From contig JAHFGN010000011.1 in the NCBI GenBank assembly GCA_023247415.1, positions 1 through 33,120 of the forward strand: DNA of 33,120 nucleotides, read 5' to 3'. This document shows, piece after piece, positions 22,699 to 31,566 of the stretch (positions are counted from its first letter, which is position 1; each line of letters starts with the position of its first letter). The translations under genes and the position numbers were made by a program. The DNA is from Candidatus Omnitrophota bacterium (GTDB lineage Bacteria; Omnitrophota; Gorgyraeia; 2-01-FULL-45-10; JAHFGN01). Under the pieces are notes generated by a model. The model ran no database searches and was not told the DNA's origin. It was given only the letters and a program-made list of their open reading frames with translations.

Positions 22699-25412
22699 GG
22701 ACAGGGATCGTTTCTGCCTACTTTGGGAGATTCTCTCTTATAAGGTTCTGGTCTTTGTCCGGAGAGTTGACCATCGGATCCTGCCGTCTCATCCACCCCC
22801 TGCTCTTCCTGCTGTGGGACATGTTGAAATTGGACGCTCTCTTCGTGGCGCAGTTCCTGCCGCGAGAAGTCGAAGACGCCGGTCTCCTTCTCGCTTATTG
22901 CCCTCACCTTGAACAGAAATTCAAGCGTCTCCTCCTTGATGCTATAGACCATCTCGGTGAACATGTCATATGCCTCATGCTGGTATTCGACGAGCGGGTC
23001 GCGCTGGCCGTATGCCCTAAGGCCTATCCCCTCTCTCAAATTGTCCATGGCATAGAGATGGTCTTTCCACCGCGTATCCACCACCTGCAGCAATATCATC
23101 CTCTCCAGATGCCTCATCATCTCTTGCGCCATCGCCTGTTCCTTCGATTCGTATGCCGCCCTGAGCCCTTCGAGAAGAGAGTCCCTGATTTCGTTCCTGT
23201 TCATCTCCTCCGGCTTTAGGCCGGAGGCCTTGATAAGGAAGTGCGATTCGATGTACCGCCTAAGCCCATCGAAATCCCACTTATCGAATGAGACCTTCTC
23301 ATTCAGATATGTGTCGAGGTTGACATCCGCCACCTCTTCCATAATTTCGAACACATAATTTTTCAGGTCCTCGCCGAAGAGGACGCGCCTGCGCTCGTCG
23401 TAAATGACCTCCCTCTGCCTGTTCATGACGTTGTCGTATTCAAGGAGGTGCTTCCTTATCTCGAAGTTGTGCTGTTCAACCCTCTTCTGCGCTGTCCCGA
23501 TCGCCCTGGTTATGAACGGGTGCTGTATGTCCTGGCCCTCCTCCATCCCGAGCTTCTCCATAATCACCTTTATTCTCTCGGAGCCGAATATTCTCATGAG
23601 GTCGTCTTCCAGCGAAAGATAGAACCTGCTCGAACCCGGATCGCCCTGTCTTCCCGATCTTCCACGCAGCTGGTTATCGATGCGCCTCGACTCATGGCGC
23701 TCCGTCCCTATTATATGGAGCCCGCCGTTCTTCGCCACGCCCTCACCCAATACGATATCAGTCCCGCGGCCTGCCATGTTTGTCGCGATGGTGACGGCGT
23801 ACGGCTGGCCCGCCTTCGCGATTATCTCCGCCTCTTTCTCATGATACTTCGCGTTCAGGACATGATGGAGTATGTTAGTCCTGTTGAGCAGGCTGGAGAG
23901 CCTCTCGGATTTTTCTATGGATATCGTCCCGACCAGCACAGGACGGCCTTTCTTGTTTAATTCAAATATCTCTTTGCATACGGCGTTGAACTTTTCGCGC
24001 TCGGTCTTATATATGACGTCCGGGTAGTTGGTCCTGATCAGGGACCGATTTGTCGGGATGACGACGACATCAAGAGAGTAGATTTTTTGAAACTCCGCGG
24101 CTTCCGTCTCCGCGGTGCCGGTCATGCCGGCGAGCTTTCTGTACATCCTGAATAGATTCTGGAAGGTGATGGTGGCGAGTGTCTGGTTCTCCCTCTCGAT
24201 GCGGACACCCTCTTTCGCCTCCACTGCCTGATGGAGGCCGTCTGACCAGCGTCTGCCCGGCATGAGACGGCCTGTGAATTCGTCCACTATGACGACCTCG
24301 CCGTCTTTTATGACATAGTCGACGTCTTTTTTATAGAGCTCATGCGCCCGTATCGCCTGTCTTATATGATGCTCCCATTCAGCCTGAACGTCGTCATACA
24401 GGTTCTTGACGCCGAGGGTCTCCTGACACCTCACCACGCCTTCCTCTGTAAGATTTACGGTGTGGTTCTTCTCATTTACGACATAATCTATCCCCTTCTC
24501 TATGTCCACTCCCTTGTGTTTCGCCGCTATCTCTTCGGCGTCGGTAATCTTCTTCCCTTTGAGCCGGGGGATCACCTTATTTATTATGTAATATTTGTCG
24601 GTAGACTCTTCGGCCGGCCCTGATATGATGAGCGGGGTCCTGGCTTCATCCACAAGGATGCTGTCGACCTCGTCGACTATCGCGTAATTCATTGAGGACG
24701 GCCGCATCACCATGTCTTCTTTTCTTACCACCATGTTGTCTCTTAAGTAGTCGAAGCCGAACTCGTTGTTCGTCCCGTATGTCACGTCTGAATTATAAGC
24801 CGCCTGGCGCGAGGCCTGATCCATATCGTGTTGTATGACGCCTACCGTAAGCCCCAAAAATTCGTATATAGGCCCCATCCAATGCCTGTCCCTGTTGGCC
24901 AGGTAGTCATTTACCGTGACGACGTGAACGCCTTCGCCGGTAAGGGCATTGAGATATACCGGCAGTGTGGCAACGAGGGTCTTGCCTTCCCCGGTCGCCA
25001 TCTCGGCGATCTTGCCCTGATGCAGTATGATGCCGCCCATGAGCTGGACATCGAAATGCCTCATATGTATCGTCCTCTTGGCAGCCTCTCTTACAACGGC
25101 GAACGCCTCCGGCAGGACATCTTTAAATATCTCGTTCTTCGCGTCCCTGAATCGCCTCTTTACCTTTTCCTTCTCATCCGGCGATGTCGACTCTTTGAAG
25201 ATATTATCCAGTTCGTCAAGCCTATCCTTATAATCTTTATAATTCTTCATTATCCGCTCTCTGAACTCATCCGTCTTCGCCCTTAACGCGGCGTCGGATA
25301 GCCCGGAGACCTTTGGCTCAAATGAATTTATAAGATCCACCGTAGGCTTGAGGAGCCTTACTGCCCGCTCATTCTGCGTCCCAACGATTCTTTTCAGAAT
25401 CCAATTTAACAT
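22656..25412 (-). CDS. secA: SecA, protein translocase ATPase
   Basis: The 918-residue protein has nucleotide-binding domain 1 (Walker A in [17 protein letters not shown]-type box in [19 protein letters not shown]), the preprotein cross-linking domain, domain 2 ([32 protein letters not shown]), the helical scaffold, and a C-terminal zinc motif [18 protein letters not shown] that binds SecB or ribosomes. It drives secretory proteins through SecYEG. The ATG at 25412 has no visible ribosome-binding site; repeat array E ends only seven bases before it. The last codons (GGG AGG, then stop) could act as a ribosome-binding sequence for lnt. The gene is complete. Confidence 0.97.
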   Translation of the reverse strand: MLNWILKRIVGTQNERAVRLLKPTVDLINSFEPKVSGLSDAALRAKTDEFRERIMKNYKDYKDRLDELDNIFKESTSPDEKEKVKRRFRDAKNEIFKDVLPEAFAVVREAAKRTIHMRHFDVQLMGGIILHQGKIAEMATGEGKTLVATLPVYLNALTGEGVHVVTVNDYLANRDRHWMGPIYEFLGLTVGVIQHDMDQASRQAAYNSDVTYGTNNEFGFDYLRDNMVVRKEDMVMRPSSMNYAIVDEVDSILVDEARTPLIISGPAEESTDKYYIINKVIPRLKGKKITDAEEIAAKHKGVDIEKGIDYVVNEKNHTVNLTEEGVVRCQETLGVKNLYDDVQAEWEHHIRQAIRAHELYKKDVDYVIKDGEVVIVDEFTGRLMPGRRWSDGLHQAVEAKEGVRIERENQTLATITFQNLFRMYRKLAGMTGTAETEAAEFQKIYSLDVVVIPTNRSLIRTNYPDVIYKTEREKFNAVCKEIFELNKKGRPVLVGTISIEKSERLSSLLNRTNILHHVLNAKYHEKEAEIIAKAGQPYAVTIATNMAGRGTDIVLGEGVAKNGGLHIIGTERHESRRIDNQLRGRSGRQGDPGSSRFYLSLEDDLMRIFGSERIKVIMEKLGMEEGQDIQHPFITRAIGTAQKRVEQHNFEIRKHLLEYDNVMNRQREVIYDERRRVLFGEDLKNYVFEIMEEVADVNLDTYLNEKVSFDKWDFDGLRRYIESHFLIKASGLKPEEMNRNEIRDSLLEGLRAAYESKEQAMAQEMMRHLERMILLQVVDTRWKDHLYAMDNLREGIGLRAYGQRDPLVEYQHEAYDMFTEMVYSIKEETLEFLFKVRAISEKETGVFDFSRQELRHEESVQFQHVPQQEEQGVDETAGSDGQLSGQRPEPYKRESPKVGRNDPCPCGSGKKYKKCCGR

Positions 25413-25419
25413 GTTTTTA

Positions 25420-25468
25420 GTTATGAGTGATGAGTTGTGAGTTATGGGTTATGGGTTATGAGTTTTTA
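25420..25468. repeat. 7-bp tandem repeat array E at the prfB-secA junction
   Basis: Seven heptamers on the plus strand read GTTATGA, GTGATGA, GTTGTGA, GTTATGG, GTTATGG, GTTATGA, GTTTTTA. The prfB stop codon (25449-25451) lies within the array, so the last prfB residues (about THNP) come from it. The rest separates prfB from secA. Confidence 0.92.
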
Positions 25469-26544
25469 GGTATTTCTGCATAAACTCGTCCAGTTCGCCG
25501 TTGAGCACTCCTTGCACATTCGACGTTTCATAATCTGTCCTGTGGTCTTTGACCAGTGAATACGGATGGAGGACATAAGACCTTATCTGGCTGCCCCAGG
25601 CGATCTCCTTTTTGGAGTCGTAGGCGGTCTGGCTCGCGGATATCTTCTTGGACTCCTCCACCTCATAAAGCTTTGCCTTCAATATCTTCATCGCCGCAGT
25701 CTTGTTTTTAAACTGCGATCTCTCATTCTGGCACTGAACGACTATGCCGGAAGGGATATGCGTAATCCTGATGGCAGATTCTGTCTTATTGACGTGCTGT
25801 CCCCCCTTGCCTCCGGACCTGAATGTATCTATTTTTAGGTCATCTCCTTTTACATCTATCTTTATTTCGTCGGTAACCTCCGGGATGACATCAACCGAGG
25901 CGAAAGACGTGTGGCGTCTTTTGTTCGAGTCGAATGGCGATATTCTCACGAGGCGGTGGACGCCCGATTCGCTCCTAAGATAACCGTAAGCAAAATCTCC
26001 CTTTACCATAAACATGACGTTCTTTACGCCGGCCTCTTCACCCTGCAGAAAGTCCAGCCGCTCGAGGCCATATCCTCTCGGCTCCGCCCATTTGGTATAC
26101 ATCCTATACAGCATGCCGGCCCAATCGCATGACTCTGTCCCGCCGGCCCCGGCGTTTATGCTCACGATGGCGTTGTTTCTATCCATCCTGCCGCTCATCA
26201 TGCTCTTAAACTCAAGTCCGTTGAGCGTCTTCTTCCATTTAGCCATCTCAAGCCTAAGATGCTCAACGGACTTGATATCGTCTTCCTCCACTATGTCAAT
26301 CAGCTCAACCAATTCCCTAAGACCTTTCTCAACTTTCAGGAACGGGTCCAATAAGGATTTTAGCGTTTTCAGCTCTTTTATTATGTCGTTGGCCCTGTCC
26401 TGATTGCCCCAGAAATCAGGCCCCGCGATTTCAGTTTCTAATTCAGCGGCCCTCTTGAGCCTGGCAGCAACATCAAAGACGCCCCCTGAGCTCATCGAGC
26501 TTCCTGTCTATCGCCTTTAACTCATCTTTAAATTCCGCTAACAT
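25449..26544 (-). CDS. prfB: Peptide chain release factor 2, made by programmed +1 frameshift
   Basis: The gene is in two frames: codons 1-23 from the ATG 26544 to 26476, then a +1 shift and the main frame 26474-25449, giving about 364 residues, the normal RF2 length. RF2 features are the tripeptide SPF (VRISPFDSNKRR) for UGA/UAA reading and GGQ (GGKGGQHVNKTESA) for peptide release. The zero frame ends with CTT TGA, and skipping the T gives L-D-V-A-A-R. AAGGGG stands seven bases before the ATG. ogt lies just upstream. The C-terminal few residues are coded by repeat array E. Confidence 0.96.
26473..26487 (-). promoter_or_regulatory. Programmed +1 frameshift site of prfB
   Basis: On the minus strand AGGGGG, three bases (CGT), CTT and the stop TGA follow each other with the canonical spacing. 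The AGGGGG acts as an internal ribosome-binding sequence and CTT T is the slippery site. The base after TGA is T instead of the usual C. RF2 shortage favours the shift, which gives autoregulation. Confidence 0.93.
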
Positions 26545-26560
26545 CGAGATTCCCCTTTCC

Positions 26561-26929
26561 TCACATTATATCAACAATTCCCTCTTTTTCAAGCAACCGG
26601 CGCTTTGCGCTGCTGCCGCGGGCAAAACCGCCGATGGAACCGTCGGCCCTGATCACCCTGTGGCATGGAATTATCCCCGGGTATCGGTTCTTGTTGAGGG
26701 CGTTGCCGACAGCCCGATACGCCTTGGGTCTTCCGATCCTGCGGGCGATCCATTTATAAGATCTTACCTCGCCGCGGGGGATAGCCGAGCAAGCAGTATA
26801 CACCTCCCTCTCAAAAGGGGTTGAGTCCCGCGCGCATGCACGGGGACGAAATCCTGCAAGTGTTATGTCATGAGGGATAAATTCACTGCTTCGCAAAATA
26901 GCTGATAATCGCCTCTGCCGAGCCTTCAT
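26561..26929 (-). CDS. ogt: Single-domain O6-methylguanine-DNA methyltransferase-type protein
   Basis: The 122-residue protein corresponds to the C-terminal DNA-binding domain of Ogt/MGMT. Visible are FEREVYTACSAIPRGEVRSY, the arginine-finger region YRAVGNALNKN and the active-site motif IIPCHRVIRADGSIGGFA with the acceptor cysteine. The N-terminal domain of classical Ogt is absent. Alkyltransferase-like proteins have Trp in place of Cys, so with PCHR this one can probably accept an alkyl group. The frame opens at 26929, overlapping uvrC by 47 bases; the exact start is uncertain and may be later. Both neighbours concern DNA repair and translation termination. Confidence 0.85.
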   Translation of the reverse strand: MKARQRRLSAILRSSEFIPHDITLAGFRPRACARDSTPFEREVYTACSAIPRGEVRSYKWIARRIGRPKAYRAVGNALNKNRYPGIIPCHRVIRADGSIGGFARGSSAKRRLLEKEGIVDIM

Positions 26930-28283
26930 TCATACCCCGCGTTTTTAACAGATCCTCTTTCGAAACCTTCTTTATATTCTCAACAGAGCCGAAGGTTGAA
27001 AGGAGCGCCCGCTTTCTCTTCGGGCCTATTCCTCTTATCTCATCGAGCTCAGAACGCGTTATTCCCTTTCGAGCGAGAAGCTTGTGATATTGAACCGCAA
27101 ACCTATGCGCCTCATCCCTTATCCTCTGCAACAGATGGAGCGCCTTCGAATCCCTTGGCAATACAAGAGGCCCCCTTCCTTTGATATATATGTTCTCCAG
27201 CTCCTTCGCGATAGCGATAACCGGAATTTTCAGATTTAATTTAACGAGTTCGCCTTGAGCGGCCTCCAGGTGCCCCCTGCCGCCGTCCACCAATATCAAA
27301 TCCGGATGTCTCCCCGCCTCCGCCATGATGCGGCTGTATCTCCTCCTCACAACCTCCCTCATCATGCCGTAATCATCTATCGACTGGACCGTCTTTATCC
27401 TGAAACGTTTGTAGAGGCCCCTTTTTGGCCTGCCTTTATAGAATGAAACCATGGAGCCTACGGCCAGCGTCCCCATTATATTAGATACATCGAACGCCTC
27501 TATGACATCTACAGATCCCTCAAGGCCTATCAATGCGCCTAACTCCTCGACCTCGCCTTTTGGGCTGTACAACACCCTCTCCTTTCTGGTGCTCGCGAGC
27601 GCCTCTATTCGAGACCGCAGCTCCGCGGCCTTTTCGAAATCCTTCCGCGCGGCTGCTTCAGCCATTTTCTTCGATATACGCTCTATAAGTTCGTCCTGCC
27701 TCCCCTCCAGGAAGAGTTTCACTTCCGCCACTAACGACTTGTATTCGGATCCGCTCACCTTATCAACGCACGGCCCCAGACACTGCTTTATATGAAAACT
27801 TAAACATAAATCCTTGCCGAGCCTGCCGCACGTCCGCAGCGGGAATATCCTCCGCATAAGGGCGAGCGCCTCTTTCAACAGGCTGGCCGAGGCGTACGGG
27901 CCGTAATATACGGCGCCGTCATTCTTCTTGCCGCGCGTTATCATCAGGCGCGGGAAGGGCTCATTCGTCGTCAACTTCAACATAGGATAAGACTTGTCGT
28001 CCCTCAACGCGACGTTATAGCGCGGGTTATGCTGTTTTATGAGGCTGTTTTCATAGATCAGCGCCTCAGCGCTTGTCGAGGTAGGAGGATATTCTATGTC
28101 TCTGACCTTCGAGATCAACACCCCTATCCTCGCCGAAAGATGGCCTCTGGGATGGAAGTAGGAAGAGACCCGCCGCTTCAGGTCCTTCGCCTTTCCGACG
28201 TACAGGACAGCCCCCGCTTCGTCCTTCATCATGTATACGCCGCAGGAATTCGGCAGGCCGGTTATCTTCTCCTTGATATCCAC
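26883..28283 (-). CDS. uvrC: UvrC, excision nuclease subunit C, compact form
   Basis: The 466-residue protein has the GIY-YIG nuclease domain (about 8-90; CGVYMMKDEAGAVLYVGKAK), four cysteines (152, 160, 168, 172) at the metal-cluster place, a UVR motif (about 197-231), and the RNase H-like nuclease with D265 (AFDVSN), LVDGGRGHLEAA and DEAHRFAVQYH. Tandem helix-hairpin-helix motifs (LDEIRGIGPKRKRALLSTFG) end it. It makes both incisions in nucleotide excision repair. It is about 140 residues shorter than E. coli UvrC. The missing part is the linker region between UVR and the second nuclease domain, which here is only about 35 residues. It overlaps murJ upstream and ogt downstream. Confidence 0.93.
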   Translation of the reverse strand: MDIKEKITGLPNSCGVYMMKDEAGAVLYVGKAKDLKRRVSSYFHPRGHLSARIGVLISKVRDIEYPPTSTSAEALIYENSLIKQHNPRYNVALRDDKSYPMLKLTTNEPFPRLMITRGKKNDGAVYYGPYASASLLKEALALMRRIFPLRTCGRLGKDLCLSFHIKQCLGPCVDKVSGSEYKSLVAEVKLFLEGRQDELIERISKKMAEAAARKDFEKAAELRSRIEALASTRKERVLYSPKGEVEELGALIGLEGSVDVIEAFDVSNIMGTLAVGSMVSFYKGRPKRGLYKRFRIKTVQSIDDYGMMREVVRRRYSRIMAEAGRHPDLILVDGGRGHLEAAQGELVKLNLKIPVIAIAKELENIYIKGRGPLVLPRDSKALHLLQRIRDEAHRFAVQYHKLLARKGITRSELDEIRGIGPKRKRALLSTFGSVENIKKVSKEDLLKTRGMNEGSAEAIISYFAKQ

Positions 28284-29827
28284 CGCACGGACTCCTTCAT
28301 CTCTTTTACCCCAAACCCAAGCGCGGTCAGGACGAATATCATGGACGCGGCTAAAATAACAGCGGATAGAGCGCCAAACCGGGATATGTTCGGGGCGATT
28401 TCCTCAATCTTGAAGACCCGCACCATGAAAGACGCCGCGATGCCCGTGACGGCGCTCGCCAGAAATATCCTGATAAACGAGTCTGTCAGCCTCGCCCCGT
28501 CGAGAGGGCCTATCTTCTTCTTCAGCCTGAAGAAGAGCATGAAAAAATTCAACGTCGCGGATATCGAAGTGGCGAGCGCCAGCCCCCCCAGCTTGAGGGG
28601 CCACATGAGGATGAGGTTTAAGACAACGTTTACGAAGACGGCCGCGCCGGCTGTCTTCACCGGAGTCATCGTGTCATGCATGGAGTAGAAACAACTCACC
28701 AATATTTTTATCCCGCTGAACGCCGCCAGGCCAAACGCGTAGAAGAACAGCGCGTTCTGCGTTATCATGGTGGAATACGAATCGAACTGCCCGCGCTCAA
28801 AGAGTATCTTTATTATCGGCCTTCCCAAAAACGCGAGCCCAAAGCTGGACGGAAGTATTATCAAAAATACCATCCTCAGAGAAAATGAGAGCGTGTCTTT
28901 AAGGCCGTCCATGTCGCCCGCGGCAGCCTCCCTCGACATCTTCGGCAGGGCGGCCTGCGCCAGCGCGATCGAGAATATGCCGAGCGGAAATTGGATGAAC
29001 CTGTTCGCGTAATAGAGGGCGGCCACGCCGCCGGCGCCCACGATCCACGAAAGCGACGCGAGCATCGTATCGACAAATATGTTCAGCTGATACACCGCGG
29101 ACCCAAAAACGCGCGGGATGAGAAGCAGGGCTATCCGTTTATTCGCGGGGTGAGATAAGCCGTCGCGAAGATTCAGGCTCAAGCCTTTCCGATAAAGGAT
29201 GGGGATATTCATCCCTAACTGTAGAACGCCGCCGGCCAACACGCCTATGCCGAGGGCGAATATGCCCATCCTGGGCCCGAGCCACAGCGCCGATATTATC
29301 AGGGTTATGTTCAGCATGCTGGAGCCGAAGGCCGGTACAGCGAAATGCCTGAGGGTATTCAAGGCCGCCATGGTAATCGCGGTCAGGCCTATTAAAAATA
29401 TATACGGGAATATGATCCTGTTGAGTTGAACGGTGAGGGCGAACTTCGCGGGCTCTTTCGCGAAGCCGGGAGCTATCAGGCGCACGATAAAAGGCGAAAA
29501 CAATACGCCTAGGACTGTTATGATAAAAAGCGCCGCGAGGAAGATGTTAAAGACCGTCCTGAAGAGATGGGCGAATTCATCTTTCGAGCGCGTCGCCTCG
29601 TATTCGCTCATAACAGGGACGATCGCGGCGTTGGCAGCGCCTTCGCCCACAAGATCGCGAAACATATTGGGTATCCTGAACGCCACGACAAACGCCTGAG
29701 CGCCCATGCCGGTCCCGAAGAAGCTCGCGATCACTATGTCCCGCGCGAACCCCAATATCCGGCTAAAGGCTGTCGCGATCCCTATCACGCCTGTGGATTT
29801 GATAAGAAGTTTTTTACTCATTGACAA
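28262..29827 (-). CDS. murJ: MurJ/MviN lipid II flippase
   Basis: The protein has about 521 residues and around 14 hydrophobic segments. Family marks are the N-terminal IATAFSRILGFARDIVIASF, then GEGAANAAIVPVMSEYEATR, and FPLGIFSIALAQAALPKMSR in the middle. It flips the peptidoglycan precursor lipid II across the inner membrane. The start is either TTG 29827, which has AGGGG at good spacing, or ATG 29821. The 3' end overlaps uvrC by 22 bases. Its 5' end overlaps the rpsT promoter on the other strand. Complete and ordinary in length. Confidence 0.94.
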   Translation of the reverse strand: MSMSKKLLIKSTGVIGIATAFSRILGFARDIVIASFFGTGMGAQAFVVAFRIPNMFRDLVGEGAANAAIVPVMSEYEATRSKDEFAHLFRTVFNIFLAALFIITVLGVLFSPFIVRLIAPGFAKEPAKFALTVQLNRIIFPYIFLIGLTAITMAALNTLRHFAVPAFGSSMLNITLIISALWLGPRMGIFALGIGVLAGGVLQLGMNIPILYRKGLSLNLRDGLSHPANKRIALLLIPRVFGSAVYQLNIFVDTMLASLSWIVGAGGVAALYYANRFIQFPLGIFSIALAQAALPKMSREAAAGDMDGLKDTLSFSLRMVFLIILPSSFGLAFLGRPIIKILFERGQFDSYSTMITQNALFFYAFGLAAFSGIKILVSCFYSMHDTMTPVKTAGAAVFVNVVLNLILMWPLKLGGLALATSISATLNFFMLFFRLKKKIGPLDGARLTDSFIRIFLASAVTGIAASFMVRVFKIEEIAPNISRFGALSAVILAASMIFVLTALGFGVKEMKESVRWISRRR

Positions 29828-29849
29828 ATTTTCCCCTATCTGCTATATT
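29821..29849 (+). promoter_or_regulatory. Sigma-70-type promoter for rpsT
   Basis: TTGACA (29821-29826) and TATATT (29844-29849) are exactly 17 bases apart. The -35 box overlaps the start codon of the divergent murJ gene. The predicted start near 29856 gives a leader of about 30 bases to the rpsT start. Confidence 0.8.
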
Positions 29850-29885
29850 AAGCGCGATTCCTTAAGATTCCTTTGGAGGTACAAA

Positions 29886-30155
29886 TTGCCTAAACAACGA
29901 AGCGCTTTCAAAGAGTTGAGAAAAATTAAAAAACGGCGGGTTGTAAACCTCGCCAGGATGTCAGAACTCAAGACCCTCATCAAGAGATTCGAGAATCTCC
30001 TGCGGACGAAGAAGACCGATGAGGCGAAGGCCTACCTCCATAAACTCTTCTCAAAGATAGACAGCCGCGCGGCCAGAGGCGTTATCCATAAAAATGCCGC
30101 GGCCAGAAAAAAGGCGCGTCTGGCTAAGGCTGTGAACGCGTCAGCCAAGACATAG
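29886..30155 (+). CDS. rpsT: 30S ribosomal protein S20
   Basis: The 89-residue basic protein starts at a TTG with GGAGGT five bases upstream (29875-29880) and reads (M)PKQRSAFKELRKIKKRR. It has the S20 ending pattern DSRAARGVIHKNAAARKKAR. S20 binds 16S rRNA in the 30S subunit. A UUG start is also used by E. coli rpsT, where it limits expression. The gene stands alone on the plus strand with its own strong promoter, and its last 15 bases overlap the 3' end of holA on the other strand. Confidence 0.95.
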   Translation: MPKQRSAFKELRKIKKRRVVNLARMSELKTLIKRFENLLRTKKTDEAKAYLHKLFSKIDSRAARGVIHKNAAARKKARLAKAVNASAKT

Positions 30156-31043
30156 CCTCACCACCACAGTCTCCAGCGCTGTCCTAGAGTCCATCCGATC
30201 CAGCTTGATGTCAAGGTCAGCCTTCAACAGCATCTCCAGTTTCTCGGTAAGTTCTCTGGCAGTCATCTTCCCGGACGCTGAAGCGTAATCGCCCTGAGGC
30301 CTCGCCTTTAGCAATCTCCTGAGATGCCAGGCAATGGCGCCAACGATACCGCCATATCTGGATGATAACCGCGGCTGGCTCAACAACCTCCTCAAGACGC
30401 GAATAGCCTTTTTGGCGTCACGCGCGCCTATAGCGTCGGTGAGCTCGAACATTGTGCTGATCGGGCCTTCGCCCACTACTGTCTCCACGTCTGTCAAGGT
30501 TATCCTGGGATGGGTCCCGACAAAAACAGCCAGCTTCTCCAGCTCCAGGCGCAGGAGGCCCTGGTCCCCGCCGAACAGTTCCTTAAGCAGGTCCAGCGCC
30601 TCTTTGTCCGCGGTCTTGCCCATGGCGCTCAGTGTCTCGCTGATCCACCCGCGTAATTTAAAATCAGGCACCTTATCGAAACGGACTGTCTCTACATATT
30701 GATTTGAAGCTGGCGCTATTTCCAGGATGGATTCGTCCTGAGAGTCCAGGACAAGGCAGGTCTTCTGGTTGGGTTTTGCGAGGTACTCGGCAAAGAGCCG
30801 CTTGTCTTCGGCCTCCAGTTTTTCAGCCTTCTTAACAACTACAAGCCTGCTGCCGCCGGAGAACGGCAGGATCGAGGCGGATGCCAGTATCTCTTTCGCG
30901 CCTGTCTCGTTTCCGTAGAAGAGATGATAGTTAAATTCTGCGGTAGAACCCTCGAGGAGAGACGTCTTGAGGCCCTTAAGCGCTTTCTCTTTTAAATGGT
31001 CTTCTTGGCCGAGGAAGATATATACCCTTTTACCATCCTTCAA
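30141..31043 (-). CDS. holA: DNA polymerase III delta subunit
   Basis: The protein of about 300 residues starts (M)KDGKRVYIFLGQEDHLKEKA and has the delta-subunit pattern: LPFSGGSRLVVVKKAEKLE, then CLVLDSQD, the middle LRGWISETLSAMGKTADKEA with LELEKLAVF, and a C-terminal collar domain (MFELTDAIGARDAKKAIRVL). Delta opens the sliding clamp in the clamp loader. I choose the TTG at 31043, which has GAGAGGA four bases upstream; an in-frame TTG at 31058 is possible. Either start overlaps the end of the lptE-like gene. The 3' end overlaps rpsT. Confidence 0.9.
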   Translation of the reverse strand: MKDGKRVYIFLGQEDHLKEKALKGLKTSLLEGSTAEFNYHLFYGNETGAKEILASASILPFSGGSRLVVVKKAEKLEAEDKRLFAEYLAKPNQKTCLVLDSQDESILEIAPASNQYVETVRFDKVPDFKLRGWISETLSAMGKTADKEALDLLKELFGGDQGLLRLELEKLAVFVGTHPRITLTDVETVVGEGPISTMFELTDAIGARDAKKAIRVLRRLLSQPRLSSRYGGIVGAIAWHLRRLLKARPQGDYASASGKMTARELTEKLEMLLKADLDIKLDRMDSRTALETVVVRLCLG

Positions 31044-31566
31044 TTGTCCTCTCAACAACGCGCCGCGCGAGGTCTGCCTTTGAATCGTCTATAGCGGCGG
31101 ATTCGCTCTTGGCCAGACTGCCCGCGGTCCTGTATGTGGTCTCGCCGGAAAAATTGTTCTCTTTCCACATAACCTTATTGTTCTTTACGTCTTTTAATTC
31201 CATATTTACGACGATGCGCATCCTGTACTCTTCGGCGTTATAGTTGGCGTCGTATCTCGTCGCCTCTCTTTTAAAGTCCACAAGCGCGCCGCTCAATATC
31301 AGGTCCGCGCTGTTTTTATCGGTGATCTTGAGATTGCCGTCAAATATAAACCTATCCACTACAGCCTTGGTAATATCGAACTCAAGCTGCGGCCTGTAGC
31401 CGCGGTACATCCTTGAATCGTCAGTCTGCTCCTCTATCCTTATAAGATTCGCGAAGTTTTCGACATATATCGTCTTTACGTGGCCGGGCAGGAGCGCCTT
31501 CGTGGTATAACCGCAGCCATTCAACAGCAGCATCAGCAAGCAAATTGCAAGCGCCTTATTCCTCAC
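31030..31566 (-). CDS. lptE: LptE-like outer-membrane lipoprotein
   Basis: The 178-residue protein has a lipoprotein signal with the lipobox LLNGC (cleavage before C18), then GYTTKALLPGHVKTIYVENF, typical of the LptE/LptE-like (DUF4136-near) beta-alpha fold, and a C-terminal ESAAIDDSKADLARRVVERT. LptE plugs the LptD channel that inserts LPS. The start is GTG at 31566, overlapping the bamD-like stop by four bases (GTGA). The lptE-holA order is also found in E. coli, which supports the call. There is no lptD gene in the window. Confidence 0.82.
   Translation of the reverse strand: MRNKALAICLLMLLLNGCGYTTKALLPGHVKTIYVENFANLIRIEEQTDDSRMYRGYRPQLEFDITKAVVDRFIFDGNLKITDKNSADLILSGALVDFKREATRYDANYNAEEYRMRIVVNMELKDVKNNKVMWKENNFSGETTYRTAGSLAKSESAAIDDSKADLARRVVERTIEGW

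Noticed and set aside
26561-26929. Alkyltransferase-like (ATL) protein
   Set aside because: The active-site motif is PCHR with cysteine; ATL proteins have tryptophan there.
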